Positions 14,517 through 23,600 of a DNA stretch of 64,000 bases are shown one piece after another; the first letter of the stretch is position 1; each line of letters begins with the position of its first letter. The position numbers and the translations under genes were made by a program. Origin of the DNA: Sphingobacterium tabacisoli. Lineage in GTDB: Bacteria > Bacteroidota > Bacteroidia > Sphingobacteriales > Sphingobacteriaceae. The stretch spans positions 1,116,001-1,180,000 of the forward strand of contig NZ_JAEQMU010000001.1 in assembly GCF_017908035.1 (NCBI RefSeq), given 5' to 3'. The notes under the pieces were generated by a model. The model was not told the DNA's origin. It made no database searches and saw nothing but the letters and a program-made list of their open reading frames with translations.

Positions 14517-15379
14517 CTTATCCGATTCAAAAATTTCAAGATTGGTGCACACAGCAATGGGTCATCTTATGGGGTAGAAAAATAAAACCTGAACATCACT
14601 CGTGGCTAATGGGACCTTTTGGTGACCTCAACGGCATAGGTGAACAGTTTATCCATGAATTGGCTGAAAAGGAAAACCTTGTTATTGAAAGGAACAGTCT
14701 CTCTATGGGACTGATACCTTCTATTGTAGTGGTTGGCCTTGCACCAGATGATCTATCCAGACTGTCGAAAAAAATCATTGCCTTCTACGAAAGTACATCT
14801 GATTATAACCTGCAATTCGGATTACAATGGAATCCTATATTTAAGGTATTTGGCACATGGGTGAACATGCTATTTAGCAACAGAATCAATCAGCTGAATA
14901 TCCCAACGGAAAATATAGCGGAAAACGAATTGTTGACGAGCGAAATAATCGCACTTCGGAATCCAAATACGAATGAGGTGGTATATAGGATTTGGCTCAG
15001 GAAATTTAAATCCAGTGGCAAAGTGATTTATTCGGGGCTATATGGCACATGCAAGCTGCCATCTGGGGAAACTTGTTTGAAAGCGACCTTTCCCCTACCG
15101 AAGGGCAATGCTACAGTGATCATGTATATCGAAGTCGGGACAGACGGAGAACTGATCCTGAACTCTTCGGGAAAGAAATTTGGAGATGCAGGTTTCTATT
15201 TCTTATTGCAAGATCGTAAAGGAATGTACTGGAGCCAGTATATCCGCTCATTTCGTGATCGATTGACGGTATGTGAAAGAGAGAATAGTCTAACGGCTGA
15301 ACAGGTGTTGACGCTTTGGAGTAAAACCGTTGTTCGTTTCAACTATAATATGGAAGCCAAATCAATCGATGATCTTTAA
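14507..15379 (+). CDS. Unknown protein coupled to the CrtA-like gene
   Basis: A 290-residue protein with no signal peptide. The ATG at 14507 overlaps the upstream stop; an ATG at 14483 would overlap more. The sequence has a polar N-terminal domain (about residues 1-150) and a beta-rich C-terminal half with a RIWLRKFKSSGKVIYSG strand pattern. I recognise no family. The context suggests a partner of the CrtA-like protein, or a fortuitous neighbour in an accessory region. Confidence 0.6.
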   Translation: MGLAYPIQKFQDWCTQQWVILWGRKIKPEHHSWLMGPFGDLNGIGEQFIHELAEKENLVIERNSLSMGLIPSIVVVGLAPDDLSRLSKKIIAFYESTSDYNLQFGLQWNPIFKVFGTWVNMLFSNRINQLNIPTENIAENELLTSEIIALRNPNTNEVVYRIWLRKFKSSGKVIYSGLYGTCKLPSGETCLKATFPLPKGNATVIMYIEVGTDGELILNSSGKKFGDAGFYFLLQDRKGMYWSQYIRSFRDRLTVCERENSLTAEQVLTLWSKTVVRFNYNMEAKSIDDL

Positions 15380-15491
15380 AAATATTCACTAATTTTAAAC
15401 GAGCACGTAACACGAGCTTAAAATAGGCACCTCAGTATATTATATGGCTTCAAGAAAGGTATATGGAAACCGATCTTTACATCTAAATAGA

Positions 15492-16232
15492 ATGATTCGA
15501 TCAATAATATATCTAGGCTTACTTTTAATACATTCATCCGTATTTGGACAATCAAAAATGAGAAATCTTAACGAACTAATTAACAAAGAAGATCCTGCTT
15601 GGCCAATGGTACAACAATGGATTCTGGCTGCCAAAAACAAAGTTGAGGTATTGCCTGTAGATAATAAACAAGCGCAGGACGCATTATTTAAAACGCAGGT
15701 AACAACGCGATCTCCAATGGGAGTGATTGTGTACATGACGGGCGGAATTCTGATAGATGATGGTTGGATAAGAATATTGGGCTCTGGCAGTAAACGACTA
15801 AATAGGTCATTGCCGGATTGGAATAAAGGAAAAACATTTGATGACTTTGGCACCCCATGTCCGTACCTGTTGATTGCTGACGATGCAGTCGGTGGCTTTT
15901 ACCTGCTGAATGGTGGAGGACTGGGAGAAGATGTGGGAATGGTATATTACTGGGCACCAGACAATCTAGAGTTTGAACCGCTGGACCTTACCTATACAGA
16001 CTTCCTATCCTTTTGCCTCGACCATGATCTTAATGATTTTTATAATGATCTCCGATGGAAAGATTGGGAAAAAGATGTCAAAAATCTTAATGCGGACAGT
16101 ATGTACAGTTTCTTCCCTCCATTGTGGTCGAAAGAAGGGAAGGATATCAATAATACTGAAAAAATCGCTGTGCCCGTGGAAGAACAGTATAAACTCAATT
16201 TGGAGTTCAGAAAGCAATTATTTGACAATTAA
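15492..16232 (+). CDS. DUF2625 family protein with signal peptide
   Basis: About 246 residues from the ATG at 15492, which opens a signal peptide ending FGQS. An upstream ATG at 15444 adds 16 polar residues. The mature part matches DUF2625 closely: LNELINKEDPAWPMVQQWI, TRSPMGVIVYMTGGILIDDG, LGSGSKRLNRSLPDWNKG and ADDAVGGFYLLNGGGLG. Most DUF2625 proteins are cytoplasmic and of unknown function, so the export signal is notable. Element copy 7 starts seven bases after the stop. Confidence 0.8.
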   Translation: MIRSIIYLGLLLIHSSVFGQSKMRNLNELINKEDPAWPMVQQWILAAKNKVEVLPVDNKQAQDALFKTQVTTRSPMGVIVYMTGGILIDDGWIRILGSGSKRLNRSLPDWNKGKTFDDFGTPCPYLLIADDAVGGFYLLNGGGLGEDVGMVYYWAPDNLEFEPLDLTYTDFLSFCLDHDLNDFYNDLRWKDWEKDVKNLNADSMYSFFPPLWSKEGKDINNTEKIAVPVEEQYKLNLEFRKQLFDN

Positions 16233-16238
16233 GCAATT

Positions 16239-16371
16239 GTAACCTTTTTGTTAACTGAGTGAATGTGCATACTATCGGCATGGGAATTGCTGTTATATCA
16301 GTATTCATAATTTAGGTTAATAATTGGTTAGTTAGAAATCCCTGAAGCTCCCCGCTTTAGGTATTTTTTTT
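16239..16371 (+). repeat. TATCGGCAT element, copy 7 (mismatched hairpin)
   Basis: A full-length copy with a clear AACCTTTTTG block and exactly 19 bases from TTG to TACTATCG. The core inverted repeat is kept by a G-U pair (CGGCA/TGCTG). The hairpin 5' arm (ATCCCTGAAG) belongs to one subtype and its 3' arm (CTTTAGGTAT) to the copy 10/12 subtype, leaving one mismatch. This looks like a recombinant of two copies. Confidence 0.8.
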
Positions 16372-16482
16372 GTGATTTCGCTTCTGATTGCTGGATGTAC
16401 TGAAGAAGCTCCTGATGGTTCTGTGCCAGATCGAACTGCTCCTGTAGACGAGAAAGCTGTGGAGGTAAAATGTGAGTTTCAA
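16372..16482 (-). pseudogene. Decayed C-terminal coding fragment, type C
   Basis: The reverse strand is open through this stretch and reads QLSRLQEQFDLAQNHQELLQ followed by a Lys/Ser-rich tail that runs on into the element. No start codon was found, and the homologous fragment at 3513-3610 has a premature stop. Both appear to be relics of one unknown gene's 3' end. Nothing else is visible up to the next gene at 16567. Confidence 0.4.
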
Positions 16483-16566
16483 ATAAGCAGATCTGTGGAT
16501 GAATTATTTTATATGTTAGTGTAATTCATATTATGATACTTATCTTTGTTCAAATTAATTTAAATT

Positions 16567-18141
16567 ATGAAAAAAACTCCTGTTCTGGTTGCAAAGCCAA
16601 TGCTACTACTTGTACTTATTGTTTTGTGCTTAGTGAACAGTCCTCTATATGGACAATCTAAGTTTATCTCCTATAAATCAAAAGCAGAACAGAACCAATT
16701 TGAAGATCTAGATAGCCATGAAGATAAACTCCGGGTGCTATTACTGGCAAGTCTGGATGAAAGTACTGTCGAATCCAAAATTTCGAATCTAAACAGTTTT
16801 ATTGACGGGCTAAACTGGACTGCACAAGATATGCAGAAGCCCAATAAAAGACTAAAACAGATTTTCAAGCAGGTGCATAACTCTTATCTAAGGAAATACG
16901 ACGAAAAAGCATCTAGTAGTCAAATGTTTATCGATGGCACCTATCAATGTGTGAGTGCCTCTATATTATACACCTATATCTTTGAAAAATTGGGTATACC
17001 TTATGAAATAAAAGAACAGCCTACGCATGTATACTTAATAGCTTTTCCGAAGCGAGAAAATATATTGATAGAAACGACAGACCCAAGTTTAGGGGTATTT
17101 GTTCCTGACACGAAAGCGCAAACGAAATATGTCCAGGCTCTGGTGACTAGTAAATATCTGGATCAGGAGTATGTTAACAAGGTAGGGATCGAAAAGGCTT
17201 TCAATGAATTCTTGTATGGAAAGACGAATATCTCATTTGTAGAATTGGTGGGCTTGGCTTTCTATAATCTAGGTATCTATGCATCGGAAGATCAAGATTA
17301 CGAGACGGCGTATTCAAACTTCTATAAGACGAACAGGCTTTATCCTGCAAAAAAACATGATTTTCTACAATACGAAACGCTTGCTTTACTGATAGATAAG
17401 AATAAGATTGAAAAGCCTGAGGATTGGGATCCTATAATCATATTGGTAAACAAAACAAATCGTGAGAATGCTAAACTGGTACTAAAAAGCAGATTTGCGG
17501 TACAGATGAACAATGACTTAATGCTTTCGCAGAATAGAGAAAATATACAAGAAATATATAAACAGATACAATCGTCGCTACAGGATTCGATCCTGATGAG
17601 TGAACTGAAAGATCTGTATCTATTAGAAAGCGGTAGATCGTACATTATGTCTAGAGAACATAAAAAAGCTCTCCCTTTTATCGAAGAAATGCTGGCCATT
17701 AAACCAGAATCGCCCCTTGCACAGAAATTGCTATTAGACTGTGTTAATGATGATGCTATGCTAGATGCTCCAACGTCAGGTTCTGTAAGCAAATTGAACG
17801 GCTGGATCGAAAAGTATCCAGATATAAAAAAGGATGTAAATGTTCAATACTATTTAGCATACTATTATTTATCTTCAACAATTACCAATTTTAAAAATGA
17901 ACGATTCGAGGAAGCAGTAAATTTATACAAGCATTTTGTTGGCGAACTACAAAATAGTCCGAATGTACGGGAGCGATTAAAAAATGATGCAAAGAATACA
18001 TTTGGGTGTATGATTGTTTACAATATGGCTGTCAAGAAAGATAAAAAAGCTGCCAGAAAGGCCTACGATGAAGCTCTAAGCATATATCCCGATATTAACG
18101 AAGATGTGGATTTTAAAAAATTCCAGACAAGTCTGAAATAG
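16567..18141 (+). CDS. Secreted transglutaminase-like protein with TPR-like repeats
   Basis: A 524-residue protein with a signal peptide ending YGQ (residue 30). The N-terminal domain carries a transglutaminase-type triad: Cys128 in YQCVSASILY, His154 in PTHVYLIAF and Asp172 in ETTDPS. This fold acts as a protease, transglutaminase or peptide-modifying enzyme. From about residue 225 on there are helical TPR-like repeats (AFYNLGIYASEDQDYETAYS; ALPFIEEMLAIKPESPLA; DKKAARKAYDEALSIYPD). It is probably periplasmic. Monocistronic, between element copies 7 and 8. Confidence 0.8.
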   Translation: MKKTPVLVAKPMLLLVLIVLCLVNSPLYGQSKFISYKSKAEQNQFEDLDSHEDKLRVLLLASLDESTVESKISNLNSFIDGLNWTAQDMQKPNKRLKQIFKQVHNSYLRKYDEKASSSQMFIDGTYQCVSASILYTYIFEKLGIPYEIKEQPTHVYLIAFPKRENILIETTDPSLGVFVPDTKAQTKYVQALVTSKYLDQEYVNKVGIEKAFNEFLYGKTNISFVELVGLAFYNLGIYASEDQDYETAYSNFYKTNRLYPAKKHDFLQYETLALLIDKNKIEKPEDWDPIIILVNKTNRENAKLVLKSRFAVQMNNDLMLSQNRENIQEIYKQIQSSLQDSILMSELKDLYLLESGRSYIMSREHKKALPFIEEMLAIKPESPLAQKLLLDCVNDDAMLDAPTSGSVSKLNGWIEKYPDIKKDVNVQYYLAYYYLSSTITNFKNERFEEAVNLYKHFVGELQNSPNVRERLKNDAKNTFGCMIVYNMAVKKDKKAARKAYDEALSIYPDINEDVDFKKFQTSLK

Positions 18142-18380
18142 GCTAACAAGATGGATGATCGTAGAATTTCACCTTCTTGGTATTGGTTCTACTGACATTG
18201 ATAATGAACTTCTTTATTCCATTTCAAGATCTGGTAATATCGGCATGGAATACATAGATAATACCAGCGGAGGCTGTAAGATCATTAATAGGCCTTATAC
18301 TCCTTCTGCTGATAGGAATATATCTTTATGTGTAGATCAAGAAGATTCCGAAAAGATAGAACTAATAAGAATAGGTGAAT

Positions 18381-18512
18381 GTAACCTTTTTGTTAACCGA
18401 GTGCATATGCATACTATCGGCATAGGAATTGCCGTTATATCAGTATTCATAATTTAGGTTAATAATTGGTTAGTTAGAAATCCCTGAAGCTCCCCGCTCC
18501 AGGGATTTTTTT
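18381..18512 (+). repeat. TATCGGCAT element, copy 8
   Basis: A full-length copy with AACCTTTTTG, 19 bases from TTG to TACTATCG, a perfect CGGCA/TGCCG core, and hairpin ATCCCTGAAG / CTCCAGGGAT with seven T. It precedes the plus-strand sigma locus. The bases 18142-18380 before it show no gene; a 100-residue frame there reads into the element and is rejected. Confidence 0.8.
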
Positions 18513-18624
18513 GTATGGTACTGTTGTACAACACTGAATGAAGGCATCAATCCGTCGGGAAAATTACACCAGATGAAATGTTTTATAGTGAACTCAAAAA
18601 AAGCATCCTCCTTCCATATAATAG

Positions 18625-18656
18625 TTGTCCAACTAATTGAGGATATTATATATTTT
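18625..18656 (+). promoter_or_regulatory. Possible -33/-7 promoter for the sigma locus
   Basis: TTG at 18625-18627 and TATATTTT at 18649-18656 resemble the Bacteroidota TTG / TANNTTTG pair, but the spacing is 21 rather than 19 bases. It lies 60 bases upstream of the sigma start codon. Weak assignment. Confidence 0.3.
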
Positions 18657-18715
18657 AGAATAAAAGACTATTTTAGGCCTTTTAAAACTAATGTTTGCAC
18701 CGGAACTAACTTAAT

Positions 18716-19384
18716 ATGTCTGCACCTTTTCAAGAAGCAAATCAACTCCTGTTATTTGAACGCATCAAAAATGGAGATGAAAGGAGCTTTGAATTACTCT
18801 ATGATCTTTATTGGGAACCGCTCTATATACACGCACTAATAATGCTCGAGGACGAGTATCTTGCAAAAGACGTCATCCAGGAACTTTTTATCCAGCTATG
18901 GAACAAAAGGCAAAAACTAGATGTCACTCAAAATCTGAAATCCTATTTGTATACATCGGCCAGAAATGCTGTAATCAGCAAAATAAGGCAGAGCAAACGC
19001 CGTAGTCAACTTGAAAAAGAACTGGAACGAAATTATTCTGACTCAGATCTCCATACATTGAAACAATTGGAAGAAAAAGATCTGATTAATATTATTGATA
19101 CGTGTATCGAAACCCTACCTCTGAGAATGAAAGAAGTCTTCATACTAAGTAGAAAAGAACATCTCACGACGAAAGAAATATCTGACCGATTAGGGACTGC
19201 AGAGACTACGGTCAAAAAACAATTGTCCAACGGACTGAAAGCCATACGCACAGCATTAGATAAACTGCTGTTTTTTAGCCTATTGATAACTTTTTTTTAT
19301 TTTTTTTACAATCGGATACTCCTAAACGGTTCCGATAAGCGTCTTACCTTAAATTCACAACATGAACTCGTACAAAAAAGATAG
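18716..19384 (+). CDS. ECF RNA polymerase sigma factor (FecI-like)
   Basis: A 222-residue ECF sigma factor. Region 2 is at about residues 28-95 (AKDVIQELFIQLWNKR core) and the region 4 helix-turn-helix at about 128-178 (TTKEISDRLGTAETTVKKQL). After region 4 there is a strongly hydrophobic stretch (about 184-199, LLFFSLLITFFYFFYN) and a polar tail. The gene overlaps the FecR gene by 23 bases, so translation is coupled. It should drive the SusC operon from 20636. Confidence 0.95.
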   Translation: MSAPFQEANQLLLFERIKNGDERSFELLYDLYWEPLYIHALIMLEDEYLAKDVIQELFIQLWNKRQKLDVTQNLKSYLYTSARNAVISKIRQSKRRSQLEKELERNYSDSDLHTLKQLEEKDLINIIDTCIETLPLRMKEVFILSRKEHLTTKEISDRLGTAETTVKKQLSNGLKAIRTALDKLLFFSLLITFFYFFYNRILLNGSDKRLTLNSQHELVQKR

Positions 19385-20531
19385 TAAAGAGCTTTTGCGC
19401 CGCTATGAACAAGGAACATGTTCTGAAGAAGAAAAATTATGGATCGAATCGAGATACAATGAAGTAGCTAACCGTGGATTGGATCATAGCCGTGATATAG
19501 ATCCCACCGAAGTAAAAGACGAGGTATGGGCGCAAATAAAAAAGCAAACTATTCTGAAACGGCAGAAAGTAAGAAAATTGACAACCATAGCGGCGGCGGC
19601 TTCTGTACTGGTATTCTTTGGATTGATCGGATGGAATATTCTAATTAAAGACTCCCATATCGCCCAAGAGGATTATACAATGGCTACACCATCAATGAAA
19701 ATCGAAGAGGTTAGGGTATCTAAGGCCGAGGTTGCTGAGAGGCGTGATGAATCAGTAAGTGAGAAAGCAGTACCACATATTGTCCTCTCGGATGGAAAGG
19801 TGATTCCTTTAGTTGATTTTAGTAATGGATTGCGGGTGCAGGAAGACGGAATCTATTATATACAAGGTAAACAGATCGAGTTTTCTAATCAACGTGCCAG
19901 TATGCACACGCTGACTACACCTAAGGGATATGACTGTAAGTTCACGCTATCGGATGGCACTATTGTATGGTTGAATGCAGAATCGTCGATCCGTTTTCCA
20001 CTGGTATTTGGTACAAGTAACAGGGAGGTGGAGCTGGAAGGAGAAGCGTATTTTGATGTATTTCATGACGCAGGCCATCCCTTTATTGTAAAATCGAAGA
20101 ATCAATCCATAAAGGTATTGGGAACGCAATTTAATGTCAGGGCCTATCCACGAGAACAAACTGTTAAAACCACGCTGATAGAAGGCTCAGTGGATGTATT
20201 GACCGGTAAGGAACAAGCTCGTTTAAGTCCGGGGCAACAGCTGACGCTATATGAAGATAAACTAAGTGTAAGCGAAAAGTTCGATATGGAATCTGTTATT
20301 GCGTGGAAGCATGGGTATTTCCGCTTTAATGGAAATTTAGAGGAAATCATGACAGATCTGGCACGCTGGTATGATCTAGACCTCGATTATAGGGTTCCGG
20401 CTAACTACGAAATCGACCTGGAAGCTGCTTTGTCTAAAAGTAAAACCATACAGGAAATGATGGAACTCATTCAATCGGCAACTGGACTAAAACTAACCAT
20501 AAAAGAAAGGAGATTATCAATCATGAAGTAA
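19362..20531 (+). CDS. FecR-family anti-sigma factor
   Basis: A 389-residue inner-membrane anti-sigma protein: cytoplasmic N-terminus (1-70), transmembrane helix (about 71-94, IAAAASVLVFFGLIGWNILI), periplasmic FecR domain with LSDGTIVWLNAESS, LEGEAYFDV and KVLGTQFNVRAYP (about 205-285), and a C-terminal domain ending LTIKERRLSIMK that would bind the SusC N-terminal signalling domain. It overlaps the sigma gene and lies 104 bases before susC. Confidence 0.95.
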   Translation: MNSYKKDSKELLRRYEQGTCSEEEKLWIESRYNEVANRGLDHSRDIDPTEVKDEVWAQIKKQTILKRQKVRKLTTIAAAASVLVFFGLIGWNILIKDSHIAQEDYTMATPSMKIEEVRVSKAEVAERRDESVSEKAVPHIVLSDGKVIPLVDFSNGLRVQEDGIYYIQGKQIEFSNQRASMHTLTTPKGYDCKFTLSDGTIVWLNAESSIRFPLVFGTSNREVELEGEAYFDVFHDAGHPFIVKSKNQSIKVLGTQFNVRAYPREQTVKTTLIEGSVDVLTGKEQARLSPGQQLTLYEDKLSVSEKFDMESVIAWKHGYFRFNGNLEEIMTDLARWYDLDLDYRVPANYEIDLEAALSKSKTIQEMMELIQSATGLKLTIKERRLSIMK

Positions 20532-20635
20532 GATAAGGAAAACCGTATACTAACTAATCAAAAAGGGACTTACCCCCCACGCTAGATGTCTATAAAATGG
20601 ACACGTGCATTCTAATTACCTAAAATTATTAATTT

Positions 20636-23600
20636 ATGTATAGTAAAATGAACCTTTTTCGTTCATATGGGACTTCTATTGCCCAATCGAAATCAATTAC
20701 TTTACGTTATGTAAGGTACTTTACTGTATTGCTTTTTACTTTTATATCTAGCATAGTGTCTTCTTATGGCCAGACGGTCAAATTTGACGGGAAGCAGCTT
20801 TCTATGGATGAAATCATACAAGAAATAAGGAAACAGACAGGATTTGATTTTATCTATAAAAAGCAAACCATAGAAAATTTTCCAACGCTATCGCCTCTAG
20901 CAGCGGACAAACCTTTAAGTTCGTTTCTAAGCGACCTATTTAAAAGTCTACCTGTAAGTTTCGAAATTAAAAACAAAACCATTGTCTTAAAAGAAATAGA
21001 ACTGCAGGAAGGTACCTGTCATGTCTATGGATGTATCCGAAATAGTGCAGGGCAACTACTACAGGGCGTTTCTGTAAAGAGTAAGAACAAAGCCGCGGGA
21101 ACCTCTACCGACCATGAAGGGAGATACTTGTTGAAATGTGGAAGAAACGAGACTGTTACTTTTAGTATGGTGGGTTATCTGAGCCAGGAAGTGAAAGTAA
21201 ATGGTTCAAAAATGGTAGATATTACACTCTCTGCTACAGACAATATGATGGAAGATGTGGTCGTGATCGGATATGGTACCAGAAGCCGGGAGAAAGTAAC
21301 CGGTGCCATCAGTAGTATATCAGCCAAAGAGATTGAAAATCTCCCAGCGACCAGTTTTCAAAGTATGTTACAGGGTCGTGTACCTGGCTTGAATGTCCTG
21401 AACTTTACGGGTGAGCCGGGCGCAAGTAGTATTGCTTTGATCAGGGGTTTATCCGGTTCGTCTAGAGATGGGCTTCCTGCCAATACATCGCCTCTATATG
21501 TGATAGACGGGATGCCATATAGCATGGAAGATATGGGGGCCATACCATCCTTAAAGGGTGCTAAAGTGACGACCTCAAATATCGACCCCCTATCAATGAT
21601 CAACCCTGACGACATTGAATCTATCGATATCTTACGAGATGCCTCAGCAACGGCTATCTATGGTTCTAGGGGTGCTAATGGTGTTATTATCGTTAAAACA
21701 AAAATGGGAAAAATAGGAAAGCCTACCATTACTTTTAATACAAACCTGGGACTAAGTTCGCCGCCGGAGTTTAAATCAACTTTGGGAGGAAGGTTGGAAC
21801 GTGAGACGAGAATGCATTATATAAACAAGTATGCTAAACTAGAGGCGGACTTTAATACCATCAATAATGCGGCTTTTTTAACGGACAGTATCAATCCGTT
21901 TTACAATAATGCGACAGATTGGCAAAAGATGTACTACAGCTATTCGAGGTTACAGAACTATACGTTGGGCATTAGTGGTGCAATCGCCGATCAGCTTAGC
22001 TACCGTACCAATCTCGGCTACTCTGATGAAGGTGGAATTATGAAGGCAACGGGATATAATAGGTATACCCTGAGTTCAAACATGATATTCAAACCAAGTA
22101 AGTCCTTTGATATCAACCTGGATATCGCAGGTACGTATTCGCAAAAGAAAAGAGGTAACGGTGCCGATCAAACTGCTATGGGGGTCGGGGGCAACTTCAA
22201 TACCTCGCTCTACCCTGCTCCTGTTTCCGAAGAGCTCCGTAATTTCTTTAAAGCTTTTGACCTCTTGGACGAAGTCAACCAGAACGGGAATGTCCGCTCT
22301 AGTCTAGGTGTAATCTATAAACTAGGTAATGCGCTCCGCTTTACCAACAACTTAAGGGTAAGTTATGGATTGGATGAACGCAATACATTCAAACCATCGG
22401 CTCTTAACACCAATAATAAGCCTTCGCTGAATAATTATCTGGGCAAAAACACAACTCTACTGAACGAGCACGTGCTGACTTATTTTGCTTCGGTCGATCA
22501 CCACAATTTCATAGTCGATCTAGGTTTTTCTAATGACCGACTGATACGTAGTTACACACGGACTAATGCCTTGGATGGTATATCGGATCATATGAAAGCT
22601 ATCAATGGATTTCCGAAAGAGCGTGTAACAACTATCGAAGAATATTCAAAAAGTGTACGTCTATCCTATTTTGCCCGCCTTAACTATGACTTCGCTAGTA
22701 AATATATCGTGTCTGGTTCGATACGTCGAGACGGTTCGTCCCGATTTGGCGATAATAATAGATGGGGATACTTCCCGGCTGGGGCTGTAGCATGGAATAT
22801 CCACAAGGAGGAGTTTATGAAGGACGTGAACTGGGTGAATAACATGAAGCTTCGATTAAGCTCAGGGGTATCAGGTACAGAGTTTTCGTTTGACTACCTG
22901 ACGCAAGGTCTCTACGATATCGGTACGGCAGGTGAAATGCATAGTAATATCGTAATCCCCACTTATAATAATGTCATATCAGCCAATCCATGGTACCAAA
23001 AAGGATTGACAAATCCGGATTTGACCTGGGAGAAATCAATTGACAAGAATGTGGGCTTTGACGGGATGTTCTTATCCAATCGATTGGGGATCAATTTTGA
23101 TTTTTATTGGAAAGAATCACGGGGCAAGCTATTCGATCTGGCACTACCGAATACTTCTGGATATAAGATGATCTACAGCAATGGTCAGGATGTACTGAAC
23201 TATGGATACGAGCTGGCCGTCTACCTGGATCTGATCCGTAAATCACCAAACTGGAAATGGTCCATCAACATGAATGGTGCGATCAATAGAAATGTATTGC
23301 TAGGTATAGGTGAAGATGGTAAAGATGTATACTTACGCTCGATGGAAAGGCTATTACGTGTAGGCCGTCCATTGAATGATTTTTATGTACATCAAACATT
23401 GGGTGTGTATGCCACAGATGCTGATGTACCAGTAAACCCTAAAACAGGCTATAGGTTAACGGGAAGTAATACTCAATATCCTTTTAAAGCGGGTGATATT
23501 ATGGTAGCGGATCTGGATGGAGATTACCGTGTGGGCTATGAGGTAAATAATGCTAATGGGGATCTCATCAGTGATGATAAAATCTTTGGTGGGAACCCTA

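Noticed and set aside
18155..18457. A 100-residue ATG frame between 18155 and 18457
   Set aside because: It runs into the dispersed element (18381 on) and its C-terminal residues are just translation of the element; no family or composition support.
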